Source: Lentzea californiensis
Lineage (GTDB): Bacteria; Actinomycetota; Actinomycetes; Mycobacteriales; Pseudonocardiaceae
Assembly: GCF_024648825.1 (NCBI RefSeq)
Contig: NZ_JANBBE010000001.1
Coordinates: forward strand, 1,612,001-1,676,000
Length of the DNA: 64,000 bases
Direction of reading: 5' to 3'
Each line of letters opens with the position of its first letter. The first letter of the stretch is position 1. Below are positions 50,301 through 60,391 of this stretch, in pieces. A model generated the notes under the pieces. It saw nothing but the letters and a program-made list of their open reading frames with translations, ran no database searches and had not been told where the DNA came from. The translations under genes and the position numbers were made by a program.

Positions 50301-51284
50301 GTGGCGGGGGACCAGGACGAGGTCAGGCATGCCTACGGCGACAACATGGGTTGGCGCCTGAAGGGCTACGCGAAGCACCGCAGCGGGCCACCGGTCAGCG
50401 TGCGGGAGATCTCGCGAGCCCAGTTCCTGACGATCAGGCCGTTCTTCGACGCCGAGGACAACCCGTGGCTGGTGGACCTCCACGAGGTGCTGCCCGCGAT
50501 CCGGCCGTGCATCGAGCACGTGCTCGGCCCGCTGGACCCCGACCAGGACTACTACGTCAACGGCCACCCGCTGGACTGGGACAAGGACCCGGTGCAGGTC
50601 GCGCGGGACCTGCTCGACGTCAAGTACCCGCTCGCGAGGGCGGCCTTCCTCGGCGGCAGCGTGGCGGCGGGCAACTACACGGCGAACTCCGACCTGGACA
50701 TGGTCGTGATCGTCGACGACCTGCCCGGCGCGTTCCGCGAGACGCTGCGGTACCGCGGCTGGCCGGTCGAGCTGTTCTGTCACACGATCGAGTCGTTCCA
50801 GGACTTCGTGGCCCGTGACACCGAGGGCCGGCGGCCTCCGTTGCTGCACATGTGCGCCGAGGGTTTCCTCATGCTCGACGCCGACGGCACAGGTCAACGC
50901 ATGCGGTCCGAGGCACGCGCCCTGCTCGATGCGGGCCCTGCTCCCGCGACGGTCACCGAACTGGAAGACCGTCGCTACGGCACCACGGACCTGCTTGAGG
51001 ACCTGATCGGCGCACGCGACGAGGACGAGCGTCTGTTCGTCGCGGCAAGGCTCCTGAGCTGCGCGGGAGAGCTCGCGCTGGTCATGCAGAACCGGTGGCT
51101 CGGGCACGGCAAGTGGCTGTTGCGCCGGCTGCGCGACGCCAAGGAGGACGAGCTCGTGGACGCCTACCGGGCGTTGGTGCGGGGCGAGGGCGCCGAGCGG
51201 TTCATCGCCGTCGTGGAAGCCGTCCTGGTGTCCGCGGGAGGGCGGCTGGACGCCGGTTACCGCCGGGCGGCACCGCCCCGTTGA
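50301..51284 (+). CDS. Nucleotidyltransferase-fold protein
   Basis: 327 residues from the GTG at 50301; an ATG at 50346 is possible and neither has a strong ribosome site. The core motif is FLGGSVAAGNYTANSDLDMVVIV (G-S then D-x-D), the Pol-beta-type nucleotidyltransferase signature. An all-helical C-terminal half follows (LEDLIGARDEDERLFVAARLL), as in aminoglycoside adenylyltransferase or MNT-like enzymes. It sits between an Eis-like acetyltransferase and a TRIC-type protein; a drug-modification or tRNA/protein-modifying role is possible. No antitoxin partner is visible. Confidence 0.75.
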   Translation: MAGDQDEVRHAYGDNMGWRLKGYAKHRSGPPVSVREISRAQFLTIRPFFDAEDNPWLVDLHEVLPAIRPCIEHVLGPLDPDQDYYVNGHPLDWDKDPVQVARDLLDVKYPLARAAFLGGSVAAGNYTANSDLDMVVIVDDLPGAFRETLRYRGWPVELFCHTIESFQDFVARDTEGRRPPLLHMCAEGFLMLDADGTGQRMRSEARALLDAGPAPATVTELEDRRYGTTDLLEDLIGARDEDERLFVAARLLSCAGELALVMQNRWLGHGKWLLRRLRDAKEDELVDAYRALVRGEGAERFIAVVEAVLVSAGGRLDAGYRRAAPPR

Positions 51285-51305
51285 CCGGCATTACCCTCTC
51301 CGTTC

Positions 51306-51917
51306 GTGCTGCTCGTCGTCCTGGAGTTGATCGGTCTCGCGGTCTTCGCCGCCTCCGGAGCGGTGGCCGCGGTCCGCGCCCGCCTCGACGTGTTCGGCGT
51401 GACCATCCTGGCGCTCACCACGGCACTGGGCGGCGGCATCATCCGCGACGTGCTGCTCGGCGTGCACCCGCCGACGAGCCTGCGGAACTGGCCGTACCTG
51501 CTGGTCGCGGGCGGTACGGGCCTCATCGTCTTCTGGTTCCACCCGCACGTCGCGAAGCTGCGCCGCAGCGTGCTGCTGCTCGACGCCGTGGGCCTCGGCC
51601 TGTTCGTCACGTCCGGCACGTCGACGGCGTTGTCCCTCGGAGCGACGCCCTACGCGGCGTGCCTCATCGGCATGACGACGGGCATCGGCGGTGGCGCACT
51701 ACGTGACCTGCTCCTCCGTGAGATCCCTCTGGTCCTCAGGAGAGAGATCTACGCCGTGGCTGCGCTGTGCGGCGCGGTCGTCGTGGCGGTGGGCGAATGG
51801 GCCGGGCTGCCGAAAGGCCTGGTCTCGCTGACCGGCGCGGTGCTGATCATCACCATCAGGCTGATCGCGCTCTGGCGGAAGTGGAACGCGCCGGTCGCGA
51901 GGGGCCTGGAGGGCTAG
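51306..51917 (+). CDS. TRIC/YicG-family cation channel-like membrane protein
   Basis: 203 residues, GTG start. Seven predicted helices in two inverted repeats, each with the glycine kink of the family: LGGGIIRDVLLG and IGGGALRDLLLREIP. Bacterial and archaeal TRIC proteins form trimeric K+ or cation pores. Located before the MprAB-like pair but in its own transcription unit. Confidence 0.85.
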   Translation: MLLVVLELIGLAVFAASGAVAAVRARLDVFGVTILALTTALGGGIIRDVLLGVHPPTSLRNWPYLLVAGGTGLIVFWFHPHVAKLRRSVLLLDAVGLGLFVTSGTSTALSLGATPYAACLIGMTTGIGGGALRDLLLREIPLVLRREIYAVAALCGAVVVAVGEWAGLPKGLVSLTGAVLIITIRLIALWRKWNAPVARGLEG

Positions 51918-51956
51918 CAAGAAACTAACGCAGTACTCACACCCGCAGTTAGGGCC

Positions 51957-51975
51957 CTTCTCAGGCACTTCTCAG
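51957..51975 (+). promoter_or_regulatory. MprA-box-like direct repeat upstream of mprA-like gene
   Basis: Perfect 8-bp direct repeats CTTCTCAG at 51957-51964 and 51968-51975 separated by 3 bp (GCA), 23 bp before the start ATG. The mycobacterial MprA box is two loosely conserved 8-bp direct repeats with a 3-bp spacer, so autoregulation is likely. Confidence 0.7.
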
Positions 51976-51997
51976 ATCCCTCGGCAAGACTGCCCTC

Positions 51998-52693
51998 ATG
52001 CGCATCCTCGTTGTCGATGACGATCGGGCGGTCCGGGAGTCACTCCGCCGCTCGCTGCAGTTCAACGGCTACCAGGTCGAGACTGCCGGAGACGGCATGC
52101 AGGCCCTGGAGTCGGTGACCGCCGCCAGGCCGGACGCGATGGTGCTCGACGTGATGATGCCCCGCCTCGACGGCCTCGAGGTGTGCCGCAGGCTGCGCAG
52201 CACCGGTGACGACCTGCCGATCCTCGTGCTGACCGCAAGGGACGCCGTGAGCGACCGGGTGTCCGGGCTGGACGCCGGAGCCGACGACTACCTGCCCAAG
52301 CCGTTCGCGCTGGAGGAGTTGCTGGCCCGGTTGCGCGCGTTGCTGCGCAGGGCCGCCCATGACGACGACGCGGCCCAGCAGTCCGCCGCCGTGCTGAAGT
52401 TCGCCGACCTGGAGCTGGACCCGTCGACCCGTGACGTCCGCCGCGGCGAGCGTCCGATCAGCCTCACCCGCACCGAGTTCGCGCTGCTCGAGCTCCTGCT
52501 GGCGCACCCGCGCCAGGTGCTCACCCGCAGCCGCATCCTGGAGGACGTGTGGGGATACGACTTCCCGACCTCGGGCAACGCACTCGAGGTCTACGTGGGG
52601 TACCTGCGCCGCAAGACGGAGCTGGAGGGCGAACCGAGGCTGATCCACACGGTGCGTGGGGTGGGCTACGTCATGAGGGAAACACCTCCGTGA
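51998..52693 (+). CDS. mprA: OmpR-family response regulator, MprA-like
   Basis: 231 residues. Receiver: [16 protein letters not shown] with the acidic pair, phospho-acceptor Asp in [19 protein letters not shown] and LPKPF. C-terminal winged helix: [31 protein letters not shown] and [24 protein letters not shown]. The kinase GTG lies in its stop codon. Sequence, coupling with a HAMP kinase and a downstream HtrA protease gene match the mycobacterial MprAB envelope-stress system. Confidence 0.85.
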   Translation: MRILVVDDDRAVRESLRRSLQFNGYQVETAGDGMQALESVTAARPDAMVLDVMMPRLDGLEVCRRLRSTGDDLPILVLTARDAVSDRVSGLDAGADDYLPKPFALEELLARLRALLRRAAHDDDAAQQSAAVLKFADLELDPSTRDVRRGERPISLTRTEFALLELLLAHPRQVLTRSRILEDVWGYDFPTSGNALEVYVGYLRRKTELEGEPRLIHTVRGVGYVMRETPP

Positions 52694-54075
52694 TCGCCGA
52701 ACCCCAGGGGCGCCTGCAACGGGCGTCGCTGCGGGCGCGGGTCACCTGGCTTGCGGCGTTCTGCGTGGCCGGAGCCGTCGCGTTGGTCTCTCTCGGTGCG
52801 TACATGGTCGTGCGCAAGAGCACGTACGACGCGCTCGACGACGGTCTGCGCCAGCGTGCCGCCACGGTGGCGAACGGCACGAAGGTCACCACACCGGACG
52901 AGGTCGCGAACTACCCGGCGGCGTTCCTCGCGGCGGGCGACGTGAAGATGGGCGTGCTGCTGGCGGATCCCGGGAAGATCATCTACCCGAAGGACTCCAC
53001 CCCGCCGCCCAGCGTCCAGGAGGCCTGGGACGTCGCGGACGGCGACCGGCCCGAGTTCATCTGGACCGACCACAAGACCGAGACGCGGGTCATCGCCGTC
53101 GCGTACCAGCCGGGCCAGGCGATCATCATCGCCCAGTCGATGGTGCCGCAACGGACGACGCTCGCGAAGCTCAGCGTGGTCCTGCTGCTCATCGGCGGTG
53201 CCGGCGTACTGCTCGCGGCCATCGCGGGCACGGCCGTCGCGCGCACGAGCCTGCGGCCGGTGCAAAGACTCACCGAGGCCACCGAACGCGTCGCGAACAC
53301 GGGTGACCTGACCCCGATCCCGGTCGCGGGCGACGACGAGCTGGCGCGACTGACGCACAGCTTCAACGCGATGCTCGGCGCCGTGGCCGAGTCGCAGGAA
53401 CGACAACGCCGCCTGGTCGCCGACGCGGGCCACGAGCTGCGCACGCCGTTGACGTCCATGCGCACGAACCTGGAGCTGCTGCTCGCCTCGGAGCGCCCGG
53501 ACGCGCCGAACCTGTCGCAGGAGGACAAGACGGAGATCCAGGCGGACGTGCGCGCCCAGATCGACGAACTGACCACGTTGATCGGTGACCTGGTCGAACT
53601 GGCCCGCGAGGACGCACCGCAGGTCATCCACGAGCCGGTCGACCTGCACGAGGTGGTGGAACGGTCGCTGGACCGCGCGCGCCGCCGCGCCACGAACGTC
53701 ACGTTCGACGTGCAGCTGCAACCGTGGACACTTTTGGGTGATTCCAGTGCTCTGGAACGCGCGGTGCTGAACCTCCTCGACAACGCGGTGAAGTTCAGTC
53801 CCTCGGGTTCGGCGGTGCGGCTGCACCTCCGTCAGGTGGGCGACGGCAGCGCCGTCGTGGAGGTGGCGGACGCGGGCCCTGGCATCGCGGATGCCGATCT
53901 ACCTCACGTTTTCGAGCGGTTCTACCGTTCGTCCGAGGCGCGGACCCTGCCGGGCTCCGGTCTGGGACTCGCCATCGTCAAGCAGGTGGCGCAACGGCAC
54001 GGCGGCACGGCCACGGCGGGCAGGGCCCCCGAGGGTGGAGCCCTGTTCACGTTGCGCCTACCCGGACGACCGTAA
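52690..54075 (+). CDS. mprB: Sensor histidine kinase, MprB-like
   Basis: 461 residues from the GTG at 52690, coupled to mprA-like (4-bp overlap). N-terminal membrane helix about 22-45, extracytoplasmic loop about 46-155, second helix about 158-182, then HAMP ([23 protein letters not shown]), HisKA with catalytic His in [16 protein letters not shown], and HATPase with N-box [24 protein letters not shown] and [12 protein letters not shown]. Length is near MprB. Senses envelope stress and phosphorylates the coupled regulator. Confidence 0.87.
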   Translation: MIAEPQGRLQRASLRARVTWLAAFCVAGAVALVSLGAYMVVRKSTYDALDDGLRQRAATVANGTKVTTPDEVANYPAAFLAAGDVKMGVLLADPGKIIYPKDSTPPPSVQEAWDVADGDRPEFIWTDHKTETRVIAVAYQPGQAIIIAQSMVPQRTTLAKLSVVLLLIGGAGVLLAAIAGTAVARTSLRPVQRLTEATERVANTGDLTPIPVAGDDELARLTHSFNAMLGAVAESQERQRRLVADAGHELRTPLTSMRTNLELLLASERPDAPNLSQEDKTEIQADVRAQIDELTTLIGDLVELAREDAPQVIHEPVDLHEVVERSLDRARRRATNVTFDVQLQPWTLLGDSSALERAVLNLLDNAVKFSPSGSAVRLHLRQVGDGSAVVEVADAGPGIADADLPHVFERFYRSSEARTLPGSGLGLAIVKQVAQRHGGTATAGRAPEGGALFTLRLPGRP

Positions 54076-54085
54076 GGTGGGGCGT

Positions 54086-54946
54086 GTGAGTCATCGCGTG
54101 AACGACGATTCTTCGTCGACCTGGGAGACGACCCCTCCCTCCGGAGACGGCCCCGAACCCACGTCGCGCTTCTCGACGTCCGGTTCGCCCGCTTCGTCGT
54201 ACGAGGACCGCTCGTCGCGTTCCTCCGCGTACGAGGACGACCCGGCGCCCAGGTTCCACAAGAAGAATGCGAAGAAGAAGCAGCCGTTCTGGAAAGAGCT
54301 GCTGGTCATCTTCAGCGTCGCGCTGCTGCTGACCGTGGTCATCCAGACGTTCGTCGCGCGCGTGTTCGTCATCCCGTCGGCCTCGATGGAGACGACGCTG
54401 CACGGCTGCACCGGCTGCGTGAACGACAAGGTGCTGGTCGAGAAGATCACGTACCTGTTCAACGACCCGCGCCCCGGCGACGTCATCGTCTTCCGCGGCC
54501 CGCCGAACTGGACCGGCGGCAAGCAGCCCCCGAACTTCGTGGTCGGCACCCTGCAGGACCTGGGCTCGATGGTGAACCTCTCCGAGCCCAGCGGCACGGA
54601 CTTCATCAAGCGCGTCATCGCCGTCGGCGGCCAGACCGTCGAGTGCTGCGACGAAGAGGGCCGCGTGATGGTCGACGGCAAGCCGCTCGACGAGCCGTAC
54701 CTGAACTTCGGTGGCGGCCCCCGCCAGCAGGACTCGTTCGAGAAGGTCACCGTTCCCGCGGGCACGCTGTGGGTGATGGGCGACAACCGCAACAACTCGT
54801 CGGACTCGCGCAAGCACGGCGACCCCACGCCGGCCGACGGCGCCATCCCGGTCGACAACGTGATCGGCAAGGCCCGCGTCATCGTGATCCCGGTGGGCCG
54901 CTGGGGCTCGATCTCGGACCACAACCCGCAGACCGGCGGCAAGTAG
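54086..54946 (+). CDS. lepB: Signal peptidase I
   Basis: 286 residues from the GTG at 54086, 10 bp after the kinase gene and probably in the same transcript. Cytoplasmic Ser/Asp/Pro-rich leader (about 1-60) and basic patch, one membrane helix (about 70-90), catalytic Ser100 in IPSASMETTL, catalytic Lys175 in DFIKRVIAVGG, and box E GDNRNNSSDSR. Cleaves Sec/Tat signal peptides at the outer membrane face. A strong terminator follows. Confidence 0.93.
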   Translation: MSHRVNDDSSSTWETTPPSGDGPEPTSRFSTSGSPASSYEDRSSRSSAYEDDPAPRFHKKNAKKKQPFWKELLVIFSVALLLTVVIQTFVARVFVIPSASMETTLHGCTGCVNDKVLVEKITYLFNDPRPGDVIVFRGPPNWTGGKQPPNFVVGTLQDLGSMVNLSEPSGTDFIKRVIAVGGQTVECCDEEGRVMVDGKPLDEPYLNFGGGPRQQDSFEKVTVPAGTLWVMGDNRNNSSDSRKHGDPTPADGAIPVDNVIGKARVIVIPVGRWGSISDHNPQTGGK

Positions 54947-54960
54947 TCGCCAAGCACGCG

Positions 54961-54999
54961 AAAGGGGCGAGGACCAAGGTGGTCCTCGCCCCTTTTCCG
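54961..54999. terminator. Bidirectional terminator between lepB and ABC transporter genes
   Basis: Perfect 16-bp arms 54961-54976 and 54980-54995 with a 3-nt loop; the right arm ends in TTTT and the left begins with AAA, so it works for both convergent genes (stops at 54946 and 55007). Confidence 0.9.
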
Positions 55000-55006
55000 T
55001 GCGTCT

Positions 55007-55909
55007 CTAGCCCTTCGTCGACCCCAGCGTCAGTCCGCCCACGAACTGCCGCTGCAGCACGAAGAACACCACCAGCGTCGGCAACGCCACGAGCAGCGAG
55101 CCGGCCGCGATCAGGTTGTTGTCGGTGAAGAACGTGCCCTTGAGGTTCTGCAACGCCGAGGTGACCGGCATCTTGTCGCCGTCCTGGATCAGCACCAACG
55201 CCCAGAGGAAGTCGTTGTAGATCCAGGTGAACTCCAGCGTCGCCAGCGCGGCGAGCACCGGCCGGCACAACGGCAGGGTCAGCTGCCAGTACTGCCGGAA
55301 CACCGAGGCCCCGTCGACCCTGGCGGCCTCGGTCAGCTCGTACGGGATGGTCTTCATGTAGTTCGACAGCACGAACGTGCAGAAGCCCATCTGGAACGCG
55401 ATGTGGATCAGGATGACGCCGAGCGGCGAGTCGATCAGCGACTCGCTCTCCGACATCCACGCCGGCAGCTCGATCAGCCGGTACAGCCTCCACAGCGGCG
55501 TCACGATCACCTGCTGCGGCAACAGGTTGCCCGCGGTGAACAGCATCAGCAGCGCGATGTTGAACTTGAAGCTGAACCGCGACACCCCGAACGCCACCAT
55601 GGAGCTCAGCAGCAACGTGATGACCAGGGCCGGCACGGTGATCAGGAACGTGTTCCAGTAGAAGTGCGGCAGGTCGCCGATCTCCCACGCCTTCGCGAAG
55701 TTCTCGAACGTCAGCGACTTCGCGATGGAGAAGTAGCCGTTGACCGACGTGTCCTCGTACGTCCGCAGCGACGCGTAGACCGCCCACAGCAGAGGCGCCA
55801 GCGTCATCAGGCACGTCAGGACGAGGAAGACGTGCAGCGCGATGCGGGCCGGCGTGATCGGCCTGGTCTTCTTCACCGGCACCGAAGGCCGTTCCAGCGT
55901 GGCCGTCAC
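55007..55909 (-). CDS. Carbohydrate ABC transporter permease (MalG-like)
   Basis: 300 residues, six membrane helices. The EAA loop is ELTEAARVDGASVFRQYWQLTLPLCRP, which docks the ATPase. Overlaps the other permease stop by 4 bp (GTGA). Third gene of the importer operon, read toward lepB. No ATPase gene is present in the window, so a shared MsiK-type ATPase encoded elsewhere is likely. Confidence 0.9.
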   Translation of the reverse strand: MTATLERPSVPVKKTRPITPARIALHVFLVLTCLMTLAPLLWAVYASLRTYEDTSVNGYFSIAKSLTFENFAKAWEIGDLPHFYWNTFLITVPALVITLLLSSMVAFGVSRFSFKFNIALLMLFTAGNLLPQQVIVTPLWRLYRLIELPAWMSESESLIDSPLGVILIHIAFQMGFCTFVLSNYMKTIPYELTEAARVDGASVFRQYWQLTLPLCRPVLAALATLEFTWIYNDFLWALVLIQDGDKMPVTSALQNLKGTFFTDNNLIAAGSLLVALPTLVVFFVLQRQFVGGLTLGSTKG

Positions 55910-56859
55910 GTCCGGTTCTCCTTGCTGAACACCTGGTACAGGTACGGGATGATGACGCCGAGCGAGATCGTCAGCAGGATCACCGCGACCGCGGAACCGC
56001 GGCCGATGCGCGAAGCCTCACCGATGATGTTGTCGGTCACCAGCACCGACAGCAGCTCCAGGCCGTTGCGTCCCTTGTTGATGACGTACACGATGTCGAA
56101 CGCCCGCAGCGCCTCGATCACCGTCACCACGGCCACCACGATGTTCACCGGTTTCATCACCGGGAAGGTGACGCGGAAGAACGTCTGCGAGGCCGAGGCG
56201 CCGTCGAGTGACGCGGCTTCCTTCAGCGCCGGGTCCACCGACTTCAGGCCCGCCAAGTACAGCAGCATGATGTAGCCGGTGTGCCGCCACGCCGCCGCGA
56301 CCATCACCGCGTACAGGTTGATGTCCGAGTCGCCGATCCAGTCGACCGGTTTGTCGAGTCCCAGCACCGAGTTCAGCAGTCCGCCGTCCGGCGTGTAGAT
56401 CAGCTGCCAGATGAACCCGACCAGCGCGAGCGACAGCACCATCGGCATGTACAGCGCCGACTGGTAGATCCGGCTGAACCGGAGTTCGCGGTCCAGCAGC
56501 ACGGCGAGCAGCAGACCCACCGACGTCGGCACGATCAGCAGGAACAGCAACCAGATCAGGTTGTGCTGCACCGCCGGCCAGAAGCGCGGGTACTCGCTGA
56601 AGATCTCGACGTAGTTCCCGACACCGATCCACTCGATGTCCTCGAAGCCGCCGATGCCGTTCCACCTGCTGAACGACAACGCGACCGAGCCCAGCGCCGG
56701 GATCCACACGAACAGCAGGTGCACGAACGCGGGGATGCCGAGCATGAGCGCCAGCACGAGCTTGTCCGTGCCGGCGAGGGCCGTGGCACGCTTTCCACGC
56801 CGACGAGGCGGCGACCCGCTGGGGGTCACCGCCTTCGGCTTCTCCTGCAACGCGGTCAC
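55906..56859 (-). CDS. Carbohydrate ABC transporter permease (MalF-like)
   Basis: 317 residues with six membrane helices after a basic cytoplasmic N-terminus. EAA loop: LKEAASLDGASASQTFFRVTFPVMKP. Pairs with the MalG-like protein; GTG start overlaps the binding-protein stop by 4 bp. Imports an oligosaccharide or galactoside judged from the divergent beta-galactosidase. Confidence 0.9.
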   Translation of the reverse strand: MTALQEKPKAVTPSGSPPRRRGKRATALAGTDKLVLALMLGIPAFVHLLFVWIPALGSVALSFSRWNGIGGFEDIEWIGVGNYVEIFSEYPRFWPAVQHNLIWLLFLLIVPTSVGLLLAVLLDRELRFSRIYQSALYMPMVLSLALVGFIWQLIYTPDGGLLNSVLGLDKPVDWIGDSDINLYAVMVAAAWRHTGYIMLLYLAGLKSVDPALKEAASLDGASASQTFFRVTFPVMKPVNIVVAVVTVIEALRAFDIVYVINKGRNGLELLSVLVTDNIIGEASRIGRGSAVAVILLTISLGVIIPYLYQVFSKENRT

Positions 56860-58169
56860 TTGAAGATGTTCTTCGCCTGGTCAGCCATGCCCTTGAGCAC
56901 GGAGTCGACGCTGTTCGGGTCCTTGATGAACGCGATGAGACCGTTGGTGGCCGCCTCGCTCGCGAAGGCCGGGTCGGTGTCGCGGTCGAGGAACTGCGTG
57001 ATGTGCTTGGCGCCCTTGATGACCTCGGCCGCCTTCTTCTGCAGCGAGTTGTAGCCGGAGGTGTCCGCCTTCTGGTTGGTCGCGACCACGGACGAGTCGG
57101 ACTTCAGGTAGGTGAGCTGCGGCTCGGCCGTCGACAGGTACTCGAGCAGCTTGAGCGCGCCCTCGGAGTTGCCGGGCTTCTTCGCCATCATGTAGCCGTC
57201 GATCGGTGCCTCGACCGTGTCGGTGCCGTGTTCCGGGTTGATCTCCGGGAACGGGAAGAAGTCCAGGTCCTCCTTCTCGGCGTCCGGGAACTGCTGGCCG
57301 AGGAACGAGCCCAGCAGGTACATGCCGGACTTCTTCTGCTGCAACGACTGCGCGGCTTCCTGCCACTCGCGGCCGAGCGCGTTCTCCTGGTGGAACGGCA
57401 GCAGCCGCTTCCAGGTGTCGAACACGTCCTTGACCCGCTTGTCCTGCCAGTCCTCCTTGCCCGCCAGCAGGTCCACGTGGAACTGGTACCCGTTGGTGCG
57501 GAAGTTCAGCTGGTCGAACGTGCCCATGCCCGGCCAGCCCTGCTTCTGCGCGAAGGCGATCGGGTTCAGGCCGTCGGACTGCATCTTCGTGGAGAGCGCG
57601 ACGAGTTCGTCGAGCGTCTTCGGGATCGCGTAACCGCGCTCCTGCCACAGGCTCTTGCGGTAGAACATGCCCCACGGGTACTGCGTGAACGGCACGAAGT
57701 ACTGCTTGCCGTCCGAGCCCGTCGACGCCTGCTTGAGCGCGTCGGAGTAGTTGCCCCCGACCTTGCCCCACAGGTCGCTCAGGTCGCCGGTGAGGCCCTG
57801 GTCCGCGAAGAACCGCATGCGGTAGCCGGCGAACCACGCGAGCACGTCGTCCGGCTTGCCCTGCAGGTAGTTGTTGATCTGTTCCTGGTACTGCTCGTGC
57901 TGCTTGGTGTTGATCGTGACCGACAGGCCACCGGACTGACCCTCGAAGCCCTTGAGCGCGGCCGTGATCGCGTCCTTCGGCACCTGGTCGGACAGGTTGT
58001 TGCCGAAGGTGACGACCTTCGAGTCACCACCCGTGCTCGAACCGCCGCCGCACGCTGAGAGAAGACCACCGGTCGCGGCGACGCCCGCACCGGCCAGCAT
58101 GACTCGCAGCATCGTTCGCCGACCGAAGTGCGGTAACGGAGTGGAACCAGGCGTGTGCAGAACCATCAT
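56856..58169 (-). CDS. Sugar ABC transporter substrate-binding lipoprotein
   Basis: 437 residues from the ATG at 58169 (or 58166) behind TAGGAG; longer frames are rejected. The signal region has a twin-Arg-like FGRRTMLR, a hydrophobic core and lipobox LLSACG (about 40). The mature protein is a type I extracellular binding protein: VPFTQYPWGMFYRKSLWQERGY and GYMMAKKPGNSEGALKLLEYLS are typical. First gene of the importer operon, divergent from GH42. Confidence 0.88.
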   Translation of the reverse strand: MMVLHTPGSTPLPHFGRRTMLRVMLAGAGVAATGGLLSACGGGSSTGGDSKVVTFGNNLSDQVPKDAITAALKGFEGQSGGLSVTINTKQHEQYQEQINNYLQGKPDDVLAWFAGYRMRFFADQGLTGDLSDLWGKVGGNYSDALKQASTGSDGKQYFVPFTQYPWGMFYRKSLWQERGYAIPKTLDELVALSTKMQSDGLNPIAFAQKQGWPGMGTFDQLNFRTNGYQFHVDLLAGKEDWQDKRVKDVFDTWKRLLPFHQENALGREWQEAAQSLQQKKSGMYLLGSFLGQQFPDAEKEDLDFFPFPEINPEHGTDTVEAPIDGYMMAKKPGNSEGALKLLEYLSTAEPQLTYLKSDSSVVATNQKADTSGYNSLQKKAAEVIKGAKHITQFLDRDTDPAFASEAATNGLIAFIKDPNSVDSVLKGMADQAKNIFK

Positions 58170-58355
58170 CGCTCCTACAGGTGACACTCGCACGTGCGAA
58201 CCGAACAGGACTCCAACAAAGTTGCGCATAATGTGGTCCCAGGCACACAGCCTGTCAAGTCCCGTTACGGAGCTGTTAAACCAGTGCACAGCCGCGTGCG
58301 GCGTCGTTTCCCGGTACTTGTCCCGGTCGTAGGCCGAACAGACCCCAACGCGAAG

Positions 58356-58372
58356 TTGTGTTTGCTTGTGTT
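58356..58372. promoter_or_regulatory. Candidate operator in the galactoside divergent region
   Basis: Direct repeat TTGTGTT-TGC-TTGTGTT, 36 bp before the GH42 start, within the 238-bp gap between the binding-protein gene and GH42 (58170-58407). Direct or tandem A/C-rich repeats suit DeoR-family sites; the nearby DeoR gene is the obvious candidate regulator. No gene lies in the gap. Confidence 0.4.
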
Positions 58373-58407
58373 GACGTTGGGGGTTGTTGTCGGCCACGCT
58401 TGCGCTC

Positions 58408-60390
58408 GTGACGACATGGCCCACAGACCTGCCCGGCCTCGGCTGGGGGGCTGACTACAACCCCGAGCAGTGGCCCGAACACGTGTGGGTCGAGGACGTC
58501 GAGCTCATGAGGCGCGCCGGGGTGACCATGGTCAGCCTGGGCATCTTCAGCTGGGCGAAGATCGAGGTCAGCAAGGGCGAGTACCGGTTCGAGTGGCTCG
58601 ACCGCGTGATGGACCTGCTGCACGCCGGCGGCATCCGCGTCGACCTCGCGACCGCGACCGCCGCGCCCCCGCCGTGGCTCACCACCGAGTACCCCGAGAT
58701 GCTGCCCGTCCGCGCGGACGGTGTGCGGCTCTCGCACGGCTCACGGCAGGCGTACTGCCCGTCGTCACCCATCTACCGCGACCGGGCGACCGCACTCGCG
58801 GCCGAGATGGCCTCGCACTACCGCGACCACCCCGCGCTCGCCGCCTGGCACGTCGGCAACGAGTACGCGTGCCACGTGAAGCGCTGCTACTGCGACACGT
58901 GCGCCGCGTCGTTCCGCGAGTGGCTGTCGAGCCGCTACACGCTCGACCAGCTCAACGACGCGTGGTCCACGGCGTTCTGGAGCCAGGGCTACACCGACTT
59001 CGCGCAGGTCCTGCCCCCGCGCGTGACGCCGACGTTCTCGAACCCGGCGCACGTGCTGGACTACGACAGGTTCTCCGACGACGCGATCCTCGAGCTGTAC
59101 AAGGCCGAGCGCGACGTGCTGCGCATGATCACGCCCGGCGTACCGGTCACCACGAACTTCATGGTCAACTGGACGTTCGGGGACCTCGACTACTGGAAGT
59201 GGGCCCGCGAGGTCGACTTCGTCTCGAACGACCACTACACCGAGGCCCAGTCGCCGGACCGGCACATCGAGCTCGCGATGTCCGCCGACCTCGTGCGCGG
59301 CCTCGCCGGCGGCAAGCCGTGGCTGCTGATGGAGAACTCGACGTCGGCGGTGAACTGGCAGCGGCGCAACATCGCCAAGCTGCCGGGGGAGCAGCGGCGG
59401 CACTCGTTCCAGAACATCGCGCGCGGCGCTGACGGCACGTTGTTCTTCCAGTGGCGGCAGTCGCGCGGTGGCAGCGAGCGCTACCACTCGGCGATGGTCC
59501 CGCACGCCGGCACGGACACCAAGGTCTACCGCGAGGTCTGCGAGGTCGGTGCCGAGTACGCGAAGCTCGCCGAGGTCGTGGGCTCCACTGTGGACGCCTC
59601 CGTCGCGGTCCTGTTCGACTTCCAGTCCGGCTGGGCGCTGCGCCAGGACGCCCACCCGACCAACGACTTCGACTACTGGCAGCACGTCCTCGGGTACTAC
59701 AAGGCGCTCTGGCAGGCCGGTGTCACCGTCGACTTCGTGGCGCCGGGCACGAACCTCTCGAAGTACTCGCTGGTGGTCGTGCCGGCGTTCTACGCGGTGT
59801 CCGACGCGCACGCCGCCGTGATCGCGGACTACGTCGCGGGCGGCGGCCACGTCGTGGTCACGTACCTGTCCGGTGTGGCCGACCAGTACACGCGAGCGCG
59901 ACTGGGCGGATACCCCGGCGCGTTCCGCGACGTGCTGGGCGTGTGGTCCGAGGAGTTCTACCCGCTGCGCCAGGACGAGAAGGTCACGCTGACCGACGGC
60001 TCGACCGCCTCGTTGTGGACGGAGCACCTGCACACGCGCACCGCTGACACCGTTGTCTCCTATGCGGACGGGCCGCTGCCCGGCGTCGCGGCGGTGACGC
60101 GCAACGCGTTCGGCAACGGTGTCGCCTGGTACGTGGCGTGCGACCTCGACGAGGGCGGTCTCGGCCGAACGGTGGAAAACGCGCTTTCCGGTGCGGGCGT
60201 GCCGGTGTCGCCTTCTGAGATCGAGCTCGTGCGGCGCAAAGGCGCCGTATCGTTCCTCTTCGCCGTCAACCACACCGGCACCGACGTGCAGATCGAGGCG
60301 TCCGGTGTCGACGTGTTGTCCGGCACGCAGGTCTCCGGACGCCTCACCGTGCGCGCCGGGGACGTAGTCGTCCTCAGGGAAGAGGTGTGA
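58408..60390 (+). CDS. GH42 beta-galactosidase
   Basis: 660 residues from the GTG at 58408. GH42 signatures: GADYNPEQWP, FSWAKIE, acid/base Glu152 in WHVGNEYACHVKRCYC, a Cys-rich zinc site (CYCDTC), and nucleophile Glu309 in LLMENSTSAVNW. The C-terminal trimerisation and beta domains are complete. No signal peptide, so it hydrolyses imported galactosides in the cytoplasm. First gene of a unit with DeoR and galT (2 bp and overlap spacing). Confidence 0.92.
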   Translation: MTTWPTDLPGLGWGADYNPEQWPEHVWVEDVELMRRAGVTMVSLGIFSWAKIEVSKGEYRFEWLDRVMDLLHAGGIRVDLATATAAPPPWLTTEYPEMLPVRADGVRLSHGSRQAYCPSSPIYRDRATALAAEMASHYRDHPALAAWHVGNEYACHVKRCYCDTCAASFREWLSSRYTLDQLNDAWSTAFWSQGYTDFAQVLPPRVTPTFSNPAHVLDYDRFSDDAILELYKAERDVLRMITPGVPVTTNFMVNWTFGDLDYWKWAREVDFVSNDHYTEAQSPDRHIELAMSADLVRGLAGGKPWLLMENSTSAVNWQRRNIAKLPGEQRRHSFQNIARGADGTLFFQWRQSRGGSERYHSAMVPHAGTDTKVYREVCEVGAEYAKLAEVVGSTVDASVAVLFDFQSGWALRQDAHPTNDFDYWQHVLGYYKALWQAGVTVDFVAPGTNLSKYSLVVVPAFYAVSDAHAAVIADYVAGGGHVVVTYLSGVADQYTRARLGGYPGAFRDVLGVWSEEFYPLRQDEKVTLTDGSTASLWTEHLHTRTADTVVSYADGPLPGVAAVTRNAFGNGVAWYVACDLDEGGLGRTVENALSGAGVPVSPSEIELVRRKGAVSFLFAVNHTGTDVQIEASGVDVLSGTQVSGRLTVRAGDVVVLREEV

Positions 60391-60391
60391 G

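Noticed and set aside
55007-58169. Missing ATPase as evidence of a broken ABC transporter
   Set aside because: Actinobacterial sugar importers of this class often share one MsiK-type ATPase encoded elsewhere.
58765-60273. Minus-strand open frame of 502 codons
   Set aside because: Antisense to the GH42 gene; composition is that of a shadow frame.
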